A stretch of DNA of 64,000 bases from Bacteroidia bacterium (GTDB taxonomy: Bacteria > Bacteroidota > Bacteroidia > J057). Each line of letters opens with the position of its first letter. Positions within the stretch are counted from its first letter, which is position 1. The stretch lies in NCBI GenBank assembly GCA_033391075.1, contig JAWPMV010000001.1, positions 8,100,023-8,164,022 on the forward strand, given 5' to 3'. The position numbers and the translations under genes were made by a program. The notes beneath the pieces were generated by a model. It saw nothing but the letters and a program-made list of their open reading frames with translations, searched no databases and was not told where the DNA came from. This document shows, in pieces, positions 8,560 to 16,335 of this stretch.

Positions 8560-9954
8560 TTAGGATTCGTTAAGGTTTATTCTTGGATCTGCTTTGTAGG
8601 TCAGGATATCGGATATTAAATAGCCCAGGAGGGTCAGGAAACCGAGAATGGAGAAAACCGCCAGAATGACCGGTGTATTGTTCAGGGCAACAGCTGTATA
8701 TATATAAGTTCCCAAACCGGGAATATTGAAAATCTCTTCAATAATGACTGAACCACTAAATAAAGCCGGAAGCACATAGACAGACAGGCTGATCATAGGT
8801 AGGAGGGCATTTCGCATCCCATGTTTCCAGACAACCTGATTTTCTCTGAGTCCTTTCGCTCTGGCAGTTCGTATATAATCCTGCTCACTTACTTCCAGTA
8901 AAGCATTGCGGCTCATGCGACTCAGGATGGCAATGCTTCCATAGGTATAGGTAATCAGGGGCAGAATCATACTCATGATCTTTGTCAATAAAGAAGGGGC
9001 ATTGACCAAATATTCTGCCGGGAAGAGTTTGAGGAGATAGGGATTGGCGAAAGTCATTAATAACAAAAGGCCCATCCAAAAACTGGGAACACTATCCAGG
9101 GCAAAGAGAATACTGCCACTGAGTTTGTCCGGGAGTTTATCTTTATTTCTGGCTGCCCATACTCCGAGGGGAATACTGATCAGGAATACCAGCAGGGTAC
9201 TCAGGAGGGCGAAACTGAAGGTGACCCAGAATCGCTTTTTGATTTCTTCATTGATCGGGCTATTGTCCAAATAAGAATATCCCCACTCAAATTGAATGGC
9301 TCCTTTGATCCAATTGTGATAACGATTGTCTGTTCCGTACCAGCTGATCCAGGGGATATAGGATTTCCAGTTGTTAGGGGAATGTTGGATTGCATCCAGG
9401 GCGGTGCGGACATCTTCAAGCTCCTTGCTAAGGATCTGGAGGGAATCCTGTTTTTGAAGGAAATCATGGATTTGATCCAATTTGGTTTTGATCGCTTCAA
9501 CTTTTCCCAATCCCCGCAAGGCTATGATCTCGGCCTTCATCTGGGAGAAGGCTTCCCGGCTGCTAAAGGTCTTCATGCGGGAACGTTCCTGTGCATGGAC
9601 TTGGTCCAGTTGTCGGATTTTGAGAAAATAGTTTTGCACCCTGGGCCAATCTCCACTGCGCAGGCAAAGTTCTTCGGCTGCTGCTTTTTGGCGATGGTCG
9701 TATATCAGGTGGAGGGTATCGGGTTCTGCGAAGGATTGGAGGGCAAAATAGAAAAGGGGTTTGTCGAGTTGATGGATTTCCCAGTTCTTTCTCAGGCAAG
9801 CTTCATAATCGCTAAAATTGGCCTGAGCCTCTACATTGCACTGAGAAGCCAATTCGTTTACCGGGGACTTTGTACTCAAATAAAAGACAAGCATGGAAAT
9901 CAGGAGCAATCCTGGCAGAAAGATCCCTAAACGTTTGAGTGCGTATTTCCACAT
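8560..9954 (-). CDS. ABC transporter permease, OppB/DppB-like
   Basis: Partner permease of the gene downstream. The N-terminus (MWKYALKRLGIFLPGLLLISMLVFYLS) and the EAA loop (EQDYIRTARAKGLRENQVVWKHGMRNALLPMI) are typical. The 464 residues include about 150 extra hydrophilic, coiled-coil-like residues between TM1 and TM2 (roughly 35-205), a large extracytoplasmic insert relative to E. coli DppB (339 residues). A 66-bp gap separates it from the OppC-like gene, and both lie in one minus-strand unit. Substrate unknown. Confidence 0.87.
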   Translation of the reverse strand: MWKYALKRLGIFLPGLLLISMLVFYLSTKSPVNELASQCNVEAQANFSDYEACLRKNWEIHQLDKPLFYFALQSFAEPDTLHLIYDHRQKAAAEELCLRSGDWPRVQNYFLKIRQLDQVHAQERSRMKTFSSREAFSQMKAEIIALRGLGKVEAIKTKLDQIHDFLQKQDSLQILSKELEDVRTALDAIQHSPNNWKSYIPWISWYGTDNRYHNWIKGAIQFEWGYSYLDNSPINEEIKKRFWVTFSFALLSTLLVFLISIPLGVWAARNKDKLPDKLSGSILFALDSVPSFWMGLLLLMTFANPYLLKLFPAEYLVNAPSLLTKIMSMILPLITYTYGSIAILSRMSRNALLEVSEQDYIRTARAKGLRENQVVWKHGMRNALLPMISLSVYVLPALFSGSVIIEEIFNIPGLGTYIYTAVALNNTPVILAVFSILGFLTLLGYLISDILTYKADPRINLNES

Positions 9955-10066
9955 GTATTCAAGTAAAAAAAGTCGGGCTTAAATTCAAATCAGATCTGCT
10001 AGAAGCCGCTTTTTTTGGGCTTAAAGATTGGGGATAAAATTCCTTTAAAATTTTTTTGAAAATTCG

Positions 10067-10097
10067 TTCGCATATTCAATCATTATTTCTATCTTTG
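10067..10097 (+). promoter_or_regulatory. Bacteroidota-type promoter for tRNA-Ser
   Basis: TATCTTTG at 10090-10097 matches the TAnnTTTG -7 element of Bacteroidota, 11 bp before the tRNA. TTCG at 10067-10070, 19 bp upstream, is a one-mismatch -33 box (consensus TTTG). Confidence 0.5.
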
Positions 10098-10107
10098 CAA
10101 ACGCTTC

Positions 10108-10198
<91 letters not shown>

Positions 10199-10200
10199 CT

Positions 10201-10229
10201 AAAAAGCAGCTAGGAATTGGCAGCTTTTT
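10201..10229 (+). terminator. Terminator-like hairpin after tRNA-Ser
   Basis: AAAAAGC-A-GC pairs with GC-A-GCTTTTT (one A.A mismatch) around a 9-nt loop and ends in a T run. It starts 2 nt after the tRNA. Confidence 0.65.
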
Positions 10230-10262
10230 AATTGCCTAGAGAGGCAGAAGATCTTTTCGGAA

Positions 10263-10337
10263 CGAGGTGTGGCGCAGTCCGGTTAGCGCACCTGCTTTGG
10301 GAGCAGGGGGTCGCAGGTTCGAATCCTGCCACCTCGA
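10263..10337 (+). tRNA. tRNA-Pro (anticodon TGG)
   Basis: The acceptor CGAGGTG pairs with CACCTCG and the discriminator is A; CCA is not encoded. The anticodon stem CCTGC/GCAGG holds TGG at 10298-10300. D and T arms are normal (GCAGGTTCGAATCCTGC). Confidence 0.97.
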
Positions 10338-10340
10338 CAA

Positions 10341-10371
10341 AAAAAAGTTGCTTGTTATGAGCAACTTTTTT
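10341..10371 (+). terminator. Terminator after tRNA-Pro
   Basis: AAAAAAGTTGCT pairs perfectly with AGCAACTTTTTT around a 7-nt loop, giving a strong GC-centred stem and a T run only 3 nt after the tRNA. Confidence 0.75.
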
Positions 10372-10391
10372 GAATCAGTTCTTTTCATAAT

Positions 10392-10465
10392 GGTCCTGTA
10401 GCTCAACTGGATAGAGCAGCTGCCTTCTAAGCAGCAGGTTCGGGGTTCGAGTCCCTGCGGGATCA
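10392..10465 (+). tRNA. tRNA-Arg (anticodon TCT), integration target
   Basis: The acceptor GGTCCTG pairs with CGGGATC (G.T pairs included) and the discriminator is A; CCA is not encoded. The anticodon loop CTTCTAA gives TCT at 10426-10428. The last 12 nt of the gene lie inside the 15-bp repeat that recurs at 32270, so the integrative element inserted here while restoring the tRNA. Confidence 0.96.
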
Positions 10466-10468
10466 CAG
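10454..10468 (+). repeat. attL core (15-bp direct repeat)
   Basis: CCTGCGGGATCACAG overlaps the tRNA-Arg acceptor 3' strand and is repeated exactly at 32270-32284. The base just before the repeat differs (C here, T at the other end), which fixes the repeat's left edge. Confidence 0.85.
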
Positions 10469-10474
10469 TTTAAT

Positions 10475-10511
10475 AAAAATCGGCCTATACGTGCAGTACA
10501 GGTCGATTTTT
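10475..10511 (+). terminator. Terminator-like hairpin after attL
   Basis: AAAAATCG-G-CCT pairs with AGG-T-CGATTTTT around a 13-nt loop, with a T run. It lies just inside the element and would stop tRNA-Arg transcripts from entering the integrase gene. Confidence 0.6.
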
Positions 10512-10512
10512 G

Positions 10513-10563
10513 CTTGTCGAATACCTTTTGTATAGCATTTTTTGAGGCACTTACTTGTCGAAA
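10513..10563. promoter_or_regulatory. Integrase arm-type repeats, left end
   Basis: CTTGTCGA occurs at 10513-10520 and 10554-10561. The 13-mer TTACTTGTCGAAA (10551-10563) recurs at 32199-32211. TTTGAGGCACTTAC (10541-10554) recurs in inverted orientation at 32227-32240 with one mismatch. Such repeats flanking both att sites are what arm-binding sites of a heterobivalent integrase look like; binding is inferred. Confidence 0.6.
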
Positions 10564-10579
10564 GTGACCTTAAAAAAAA

Positions 10580-11797
10580 ATGCTTGAACCCAAGATTTTT
10601 CAAAGAGTTGATACCCGGAAGGACGGAACTGCCCTTCTCTGCATTCAGTTAGTATTTAGTGGGAAACCCTATCGCATCAATCTGGGGATCTCTGTACGCA
10701 AGGATCAGTTTGATTCTCTAACCGGACGGGTGAAACGCAATCATCCCAACAGCAGTGATTTTAATTTGATCATCCAGCAAGGAATGGCCAGGGTGACCGA
10801 AACGCTCGTGAGATTTCGATTATCCAGGGAGCCGCTAACACTGGAGTCATTTAAAAGAGCCTATCACAATGAATCGGCGATTGAGGATTTCCTGAGCTTT
10901 TGGGAGCAGGAGATGTACGAGCAATTTCAGCGGGGCCAATTCACAGAAGGAACTTTAAAGAGGCATCAAAGATGTTTCGAACGGCTGCAGCGATTTACCC
11001 AGGAAGAGCTTTCCCAGGAACGATTACTTTTCTATCAAATCTCTCCCTCTCTCATGGCTAAGTTTGATTTATGGCTGGCAAAGCTCCTGAAGAAACGTGG
11101 AGCTGTGGATGGGAAGCCAGAAAGAAGAAATTGCCAAAAGTCCATTAAGAAATTTCTACTCTCTGCCAAAAGGCTAGGGAAGGAGTTTCAGGATCCCTTT
11201 CCTCCGGGGAGCAATGTCAAGTTTAAAACTCCAGAGCGAACCTGGTTGTCTGAGCAGGAATTAGGAAGGATGTATGATCTATTCAAGAAGCGAGACAAAA
11301 ACATTTTTATCGATAAGTCCATCCGGATAGTCTTAAGGTCCTACCTGGTTCAATGCTTTTCTGGCCTTCGCTTCTCTGATGTTCGGGCAACAAAGATTCA
11401 AGCTAGGCAAAAAGATTATATTAAAATCCTCCCTCAGAAAACAGAGAAGTACGCTGAATGGCTGAGAGTTCCGTTAAGTGAGCCGTTGAGAAATTTGCTA
11501 AAAGGAAAGGATATTCAGGAAGATCGGTTGTTTGTCCAACGATTTCATAAAGTAGAGTATGTACCTTTGGTTCCAACCCTTACGGAGCCTGCTACGAATC
11601 GTATTTTAAAGGACTTGGCAAAGATGGCTCATATTCAAAAGAAGATTACTACCCATTCGGGTAGGCATACGTTTGCTACGCTTTTTTTAGAAAGGGGAGG
11701 ATCAATAGAAGTGTTACAGAAGTTATTAGGGCATCGGAATATTAGGTCGACTATGACTTATGTCCATGTATGGCGTCAGCAAAAAGTGAAACGCTAG
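10580..11797 (+). CDS. Tyrosine recombinase/integrase
   Basis: Catalyses integration and excision of the element at tRNA-Arg. The 405 residues have the Bacteroidota layout: N-terminal arm-binding region (about 1-75), SAM-like core-binding domain (about 100-200, LSFWEQEMYEQFQRG...) and catalytic domain (from about 220). Catalytic residues are visible: Arg264 (SGLRFSDV), His359-x-x-Arg362 (HSGRHTFAT), His385 (GHRN) and nucleophile Tyr394 (MTYVHV). Only 11 residues follow the tyrosine. It is next to attL, as expected, and an IS3-type element begins 13 bp after its stop. Confidence 0.95.
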   Translation: MLEPKIFQRVDTRKDGTALLCIQLVFSGKPYRINLGISVRKDQFDSLTGRVKRNHPNSSDFNLIIQQGMARVTETLVRFRLSREPLTLESFKRAYHNESAIEDFLSFWEQEMYEQFQRGQFTEGTLKRHQRCFERLQRFTQEELSQERLLFYQISPSLMAKFDLWLAKLLKKRGAVDGKPERRNCQKSIKKFLLSAKRLGKEFQDPFPPGSNVKFKTPERTWLSEQELGRMYDLFKKRDKNIFIDKSIRIVLRSYLVQCFSGLRFSDVRATKIQARQKDYIKILPQKTEKYAEWLRVPLSEPLRNLLKGKDIQEDRLFVQRFHKVEYVPLVPTLTEPATNRILKDLAKMAHIQKKITTHSGRHTFATLFLERGGSIEVLQKLLGHRNIRSTMTYVHVWRQQKVKR

Positions 11798-11851
11798 CTT
11801 AGTTGTGAATTAAGGTGTGCTTTTTCATAAAACTATTAACTTAAAAGTCTT

Positions 11852-12205
11852 ATGGCAAAGCCTAAAAAATCCAAAGTATCCTCCCGTATTTCAGAGATCA
11901 AGCGTCGTACTCGCCGCAAGTTTAGCGCAGAGGAAAAAATCCGGATTGTCCTGGAAGGAGTTCGAGGGGAAGAAAGTATAGCCGAGATCTGTCGCAAGGA
12001 AAAGATCCATCCCAATATGTATTACCGCTGGAGCAAAGAGTTTCTTGAAGCAGGAAAGAAGCGATTGACAGGCGATCTCAAACGAGAAGCCACTAGCTCA
12101 GAAGTTGATTCACTTAAAGAAGAGAATGCTCAGCTCAAGGAAGCTTTAGCCGAAGTGATGCTTAAGAATCGACTCTTGAAAAAAAGCTTGAAGGGATTGG
12201 AATAA
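11852..12205 (+). CDS. IS3-family transposase OrfA
   Basis: DNA-binding part of the transposase, 117 residues. An HTH_8-type domain is seen (RRKFSAEEKIRIVLEGVRGEESIAEICRKEKIHPNMYYRWSKEFLEAGKKRL), followed by a leucine-zipper-like helix (VDSLKEENAQLKEALAEVMLKNRLLKKSL) used for multimerisation. It ends 14 bp before the OrfB ATG. A run of seven A followed by G at 12179-12186 lies where a -1 shift would enter the OrfB frame, which is open back to that point. Confidence 0.92.
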   Translation: MAKPKKSKVSSRISEIKRRTRRKFSAEEKIRIVLEGVRGEESIAEICRKEKIHPNMYYRWSKEFLEAGKKRLTGDLKREATSSEVDSLKEENAQLKEALAEVMLKNRLLKKSLKGLE

Positions 12206-12219
12206 CTACCGGCAGATAT

Positions 12220-13203
12220 ATGCGTTATTCTCAAGTAGAAAAATACGAGCTGATTCAGCTGGTAGAGCAGTCCGGTATGAGTGTTCGAAAGACACTCAAA
12301 GAACTCGATATCCATCCCAGCACTTTTTACAATTGGTACAATAGATATCTGGATAAAGGCTATGAAGGTCTGGCTCCCAAGAAGGGCAGACAGCGGGGAT
12401 TTTGGAACCGCATTCCAGATACTCAAAGAGCAGAAGTAGTTGAGCTGGCTTTGGATAAACCTGAGCTTTCTCCCAGAGAAATTGCTTTTCATGTCCAGGA
12501 CAACAAAGGCTGGTTTATCTCAGAATCGAGTGTTTACAGGATTTTGAAAGCTAGAGGATTGATTACTTCTCCTGCCTTTATTCTGATAAAAGCTGATAAA
12601 GAATTCAAGGATAAAACCACTCAAATCAATCAAATGTGGCAAACCGATTTTTCTTATTTCAAGGTATTCGGTTGGGGCTGGTATTATCTCTCAACCGTCA
12701 TGGACGATTATTCCAGATTTATCCTCTCATGGAATCTTTCTCCTACGATGAGAACAGAAGATGCGGAACAGACCATAAAACTGGCGCTTGATTTTACGGA
12801 TCTAAGTAAAGAAGAGGCTCCGAAGTTGCTTTCTGATAACGGCTCCAGCTATATCTCGGGTCAGTTCAAAGAATTCCTACAAGAAAGAGGCTTAGCCCAT
12901 ATCCGCGGCAGGCCCAATCATCCCCAAACTCAGGGTAAAATTGAACGATATCACAGGTCGATCAAAAATGTCATCAAACTGGAAAATTACTTCTTCCCTG
13001 ACCAGCTAGAGGAAAATATCCGCCAATTTGTAGATTATTACAATTACCACAGATATCATGAGTCGCTCAAAAACCTCACGCCAGCTGATGTTTACTTTCA
13101 AAGGGGAGAGAAAATCCTCAGGCGAAGACAGAAGCTCAAATCGAAAACCGTTAAACTCAGACGTTCTTTATACGAGCAGTCAAAAGCAGCTGCTTCAACT
13201 TAA
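12220..13203 (+). CDS. IS3-family transposase OrfB (DDE integrase)
   Basis: Catalytic part, 327 residues. It has an N-terminal helix-turn-helix (SVRKTLKELDIHPSTFYNWYNRY) and an rve core with the DDE triad Asp143 (QTDFSYF), Asp206 (LSDNGSS) and Glu242 (GKIERYHRS); the 35-residue spacing between the last two is the family norm. Start chosen at the ATG at 12220; in nature an OrfAB fusion by -1 frameshift is likely. The frame is intact, so the element may still be active. Confidence 0.93.
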   Translation: MRYSQVEKYELIQLVEQSGMSVRKTLKELDIHPSTFYNWYNRYLDKGYEGLAPKKGRQRGFWNRIPDTQRAEVVELALDKPELSPREIAFHVQDNKGWFISESSVYRILKARGLITSPAFILIKADKEFKDKTTQINQMWQTDFSYFKVFGWGWYYLSTVMDDYSRFILSWNLSPTMRTEDAEQTIKLALDFTDLSKEEAPKLLSDNGSSYISGQFKEFLQERGLAHIRGRPNHPQTQGKIERYHRSIKNVIKLENYFFPDQLEENIRQFVDYYNYHRYHESLKNLTPADVYFQRGEKILRRRQKLKSKTVKLRRSLYEQSKAAAST

Positions 13204-13279
13204 TTGTTTATCTTTAACCTAGATGGAATTCACACCTTAAATATCCTTCTTCTGTTCCACTTTCCTTTGACGATATACA

Positions 13280-13813
13280 ATGGTTGCTACAGTAGTACTG
13301 CTAATCACTCAGCCCAGGCTGAGTCTAGCTGAGATGGAAGAGAAGAAATCCAGCGATAGAGGAACTACTTATTGGATATTTGGATTTGCTAGCATAGGCA
13401 TTTTAAGCTCAGTTCTTGAATGGTCGATGCTCCGGCAATTTGGAGGATTTACCAAGCTGCAGCTAATCGGAATGATCCTTATTCTGCTCAGCTTATCTTT
13501 CCGGATCTATGTCATCCAAATACTCGGGAAAAGCTTTACTGCTACAGTCAGCATTGAAGAGGACCAAAGGCTGATACAGAAAGGGCCCTATTCGATCCTG
13601 AGGCATCCCTCCTATACAGGGGCCTGGGGATACTTTCTGGGAATGGCTATAGTTCTCAATTCGATCGCAGGATTTTTGATCTTCTTCTTTGGTTTGTGGT
13701 TCGCTTATCAGAGGAGAATAGCAGCAGAGGAAAAGGCGCTGACAGCACATTTTGGAGAAGAGTATCTGAAGTATCAGGCAAGAACCTTCAAAATGATTCC
13801 GGGGATATGGTAG
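13280..13813 (+). CDS. Membrane methyltransferase, isoprenylcysteine/PEMT-like family
   Basis: Small membrane protein, 177 residues, with about four hydrophobic segments and the C-terminal signature of the ICMT/PEMT superfamily: GPYSILRHPSYTGAWGYFLGMAI, then AAEEKALTAHFGEEYLKYQARTFKMIPGIW. Members methylate cysteine carboxyls or phospholipids with S-adenosylmethionine; the bacterial substrate is unknown. An in-frame TGA lies just upstream of the ATG, so the start is fixed, though the IS3 end only 40 bp away may have removed an earlier part of the gene. It overlaps the next gene by 7 bp, implying coupled translation. Confidence 0.75.
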   Translation: MVATVVLLITQPRLSLAEMEEKKSSDRGTTYWIFGFASIGILSSVLEWSMLRQFGGFTKLQLIGMILILLSLSFRIYVIQILGKSFTATVSIEEDQRLIQKGPYSILRHPSYTGAWGYFLGMAIVLNSIAGFLIFFFGLWFAYQRRIAAEEKALTAHFGEEYLKYQARTFKMIPGIW

Positions 13814-14544
13814 GAGCCTATGTTATCAAACCGCTCCCCCAGGAACAACTTACATCATACTTTCAAATGAGGTTTCAAACTGCAAAAATGTACAACAAAG
13901 CCCTCCTTTCTCAAGCCGCGAATGAGGCAAGATTGGAGATGGATTTATTTGATCCCATCTCTTTGCATATCGGAACCTTTCAGAATGATCGTTTAGTAGG
14001 CTGCAGCAGGTTAACTCAACCCAAGAGCCTGAGCATATTTCTTGAGAGAGAAAGATCCCTGAAAGATGCAAGACGCCGAGAACAGATCGAATTTGATGAG
14101 CGGAGCCTGCCAAGCTCGGCATTCCTCGAGGACAGAAACCTCTTGAAACTCGAATACTTCCTGGAAGGCATCAAGTTTTCAGGAAAGCGATTTTCTGAGG
14201 CTGGGAGGTTTATCCATACCAGCAATACGTTTAATCCACGACTAGTGGCGCATATGCTCGGATACATATGGGCCCTAAACGCTTATTATGAAATTGATTA
14301 CTGCTTTTTCAATACGACTAAGGCTCATGCCAAGTATTATACGCGCCTGTTTGGCTGCAAAGCAATTCTTCCGGAACTGAGATTTAATACAGGTGCCAAG
14401 TCTGAGAAATACTTCTTGTATGCCGATATCAAAAATCCTCCCCGGACTCAATTTCGACTCATAAAAAAGATTCTGGATGCATTTGAAAAGAATGAGGGAC
14501 CTGCTGCGATATCGATAAAGCATGTATTGAAAAAGGCCAGTTAA
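13807..14544 (+). CDS. GNAT-fold acyltransferase, FeeM/autoinducer-synthase-like
   Basis: Protein of 245 residues, started at the ATG overlapping the stop of the methyltransferase gene. The pattern resembles N-acyl amino-acid synthases and LuxI-type enzymes: an N-terminal RFQTAKMYNKAL helix, a substrate strand (SLHIGTFQNDRLVGCSRL), the core E-x-G-R-F motif (SEAGRFIHTSNTFNPRLVAHML) and a terminal ALNAYYEIDYCFFNTTKAHAKYYTRLFGCK block like the acyl-CoA/ACP-binding half of GNAT enzymes. It would make a small N-acylated molecule in the cytoplasm; the product is unknown. It lies between a membrane methyltransferase and a six-TM sensor kinase, suggesting a signal maker beside its sensor. Confidence 0.6.
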   Translation: MVGAYVIKPLPQEQLTSYFQMRFQTAKMYNKALLSQAANEARLEMDLFDPISLHIGTFQNDRLVGCSRLTQPKSLSIFLERERSLKDARRREQIEFDERSLPSSAFLEDRNLLKLEYFLEGIKFSGKRFSEAGRFIHTSNTFNPRLVAHMLGYIWALNAYYEIDYCFFNTTKAHAKYYTRLFGCKAILPELRFNTGAKSEKYFLYADIKNPPRTQFRLIKKILDAFEKNEGPAAISIKHVLKKAS

Positions 14545-14556
14545 ACGAATGTAGAA

Positions 14557-15828
14557 ATGAGTAAGTTAGAATCCCTATCAAAGCCCAAATACCAGGAATA
14601 TCTGCTTGAGAAAGTAGCGGATAGAGGGATCATCGTTCCCATCGTCGTATTTGGGGTAGTAAGTCTGTTTACGATCATTGATTATGTCTCTCTGGGGCTT
14701 GATAGTATTTATTTCAGGTCTCTGGCGCTTATTCCTTTGCTCGGGTCGATTCTGGCTTATTCTATCAAAGCCAGTGGCAAAGTCCTCATGTTTTTACAGC
14801 AATCCTGGTTGTTGGGGGGCAATATTATGATGGCCGGCCTAGCCTATATCGTGTTTAGCGAGCATCAGGATGATTTTGTCCTGAAATACGGGACCATCGT
14901 AGGCTATTCCATTGCCATCTACATTTCCATTTTGATCTCCTATGATCGCTCGATTCTTTGGATCATAGCCCTTCCCCTTGCGATCTCCAGTATCGGCCTC
15001 TATGTGAGCATGCAATCTTTGGAATGGGTGCTCATGGCCAATCTTTATGTAGTGGTAGGTGTTTCATTTGCCCTTGTAAGCAATCAGCATTCCCAGGAGT
15101 ATTCTTTGTTTAAAGAGCGCCTGGTTACCGAGGAGCTAAACGATCGCCTGGAACAGTTTGGCCATATTGCTGCCCATGATCTCAGGAGTCCACTCGGTAT
15201 CATCTCTACGCATATTGGAATCGTCAGAAGGAGAATAAATGAAGGGGCTTACGATAGAGTCAATGATAATTTCAAACTCATCGAAAGTACAGTAGTAAAT
15301 ATGGATAAGCTCCTGGGGGACATTCTCGCTTATTCCAGAGATTCTATGGATGAAGCGGAGAATAGCTGGGTAGATTTGGAATCAATTCTGATGCGGGTTA
15401 AAGAAGATCTCTCGGAGCTATTTGAGCAAGCAGGTGGAGAGATGGAAATTAGTCAGGACTTGCCTTCCATCTATGGAAGCTCTGCGCGAATGTACCAGGT
15501 ATTCTACAACCTGGTATTGAATTCCATCAAATACAGAAACTCAAAATGGAGCTTGCAGGTGATCATTGAATCCTATACAAAGCAGGGTAATGCTTTTGTG
15601 CTCGTTCATGACAATGGCTTGGGAATTCCTAAGCATCTGCACAGAAAAGTATTTGAGCCCTTTGAACGCTTCCACTTAGATGTACCAGGTAGTGGGCTGG
15701 GTTTATCCATGGTAAAAAAGCATATAGAATTGCACGGAGGATTTGTATCTCTTGAATCCAGTGAGGGAAAGGGAAGCTCTTTCTCTATTCAATTTCCCAA
15801 AAGGATAGTAAGGGCTAAAGTGCTCTAA
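14557..15828 (+). CDS. Sensor histidine kinase with six-TM N-terminal domain
   Basis: Protein of 423 residues. Six hydrophobic segments (about 24-44, 51-70, 75-99, 110-128, 132-152, 155-174) precede a HisKA domain with phospho-acceptor His207 (AAHDLRSPLG) and a HATPase domain with N box (LVLNSIKYRN), G1 (DNGLGIP) and G2 (GSGLGLSMVKKHIELHGG). There is no periplasmic loop domain, PAS or receiver, so the signal is probably hydrophobic and sensed in the membrane, as for CqsS/LqsS-type kinases. No response regulator is adjacent. Its last 19 codons plus terminator are copied at 18300 and 23094. Confidence 0.92.
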   Translation: MSKLESLSKPKYQEYLLEKVADRGIIVPIVVFGVVSLFTIIDYVSLGLDSIYFRSLALIPLLGSILAYSIKASGKVLMFLQQSWLLGGNIMMAGLAYIVFSEHQDDFVLKYGTIVGYSIAIYISILISYDRSILWIIALPLAISSIGLYVSMQSLEWVLMANLYVVVGVSFALVSNQHSQEYSLFKERLVTEELNDRLEQFGHIAAHDLRSPLGIISTHIGIVRRRINEGAYDRVNDNFKLIESTVVNMDKLLGDILAYSRDSMDEAENSWVDLESILMRVKEDLSELFEQAGGEMEISQDLPSIYGSSARMYQVFYNLVLNSIKYRNSKWSLQVIIESYTKQGNAFVLVHDNGLGIPKHLHRKVFEPFERFHLDVPGSGLGLSMVKKHIELHGGFVSLESSEGKGSSFSIQFPKRIVRAKVL

Positions 15829-15908
15829 ACTCATCAAAGACTAATGAGCAAGATCTCGTTTGAGATCTCGGGCCAGCCTTGTTGTTTGGGCTGGTCTTCT
15901 TTTTGGAG
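15772..15908 (+). repeat. Repeat R, copy 1: kinase 3' end plus terminator
   Basis: This 137-bp block, covering the last codons of the kinase gene, its stop and the double hairpin, is repeated with few changes at 18300-18436 and 23094-23224. This copy is the parental one, attached to the full gene. Confidence 0.9.
15851..15904 (+). terminator. Double-hairpin terminator of the kinase operon
   Basis: A perfect hairpin AGATCTC-GTTT-GAGATCT is followed by GGCCAGCC / GGCTGGTC around a TTGTTGTTTG loop and a T-rich run (TTCTTTTT). Both hairpins are kept in the two downstream copies. Confidence 0.85.
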
Positions 15909-16335
15909 AATAAGGCCCAATCTCCATTTTTATAGAATCTTTAGCTATTTCTGAATGTGTAATTTTTAGGTTACGTTCAGGAAATGATAGTGTAAATAAA
16001 GTTATTTCATTTATGAACTATTGTCCCAGTTGATCTTCTTCCTTTCTCTTCAGATAGAAAGTATTCATTAGGAAACCACATTTCCATTCCTTGGATCATT
16101 TCCTATTTCAAAGACAAATAATATTGTGAATATCGACTTTTCTTGGCTTTGAGGTCCAGAGCTTTTATTAACGGATGTTACTTTTTAAATGAGCCCCAGC
16201 ATGTGTTCTAAATATTGGTTATTTGATTAATTGTCTGTTGAGACCTATCTTAAAATTTGATAATCAGAAGCTATACGATCCAACTTGGAGTATTTAGGCA
16301 TACCCGAGCAGAGACCTACATAGAAGGTAGATAAT
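15909..16335. other. AT-rich non-coding stretch
   Basis: This lies between the kinase terminator and the 3' end of a converging gene. I see no gene, RNA or strong hairpin in it. Confidence 0.5.

Larger units (their letters stand above)
11810..13240 (+). mobile_element. IS3-family insertion sequence
   Basis: Two transposase frames are flanked by inverted ends: TTAAGGTGTG at 11810-11819 and its exact complement CACACCTTAA at 13231-13240, with weaker similarity inward. That gives about 1.43 kb, normal for IS3 elements. I see no clear target duplication, so the exact outer borders are uncertain by a few bases. It separates the integrase from the methyltransferase operon. Confidence 0.8.

Noticed and set aside
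10236..10466. Minus-strand frame of 76 codons over two tRNA genes
   Set aside because: It is the antisense of tRNA-Pro and tRNA-Arg; its RCDSN-type peptides are a well-known artefact.
13696..13806. Upstream extension of the acyltransferase frame
   Set aside because: It lies wholly inside the methyltransferase gene in another frame; the ATG at 13807 overlapping the upstream stop is the better start.
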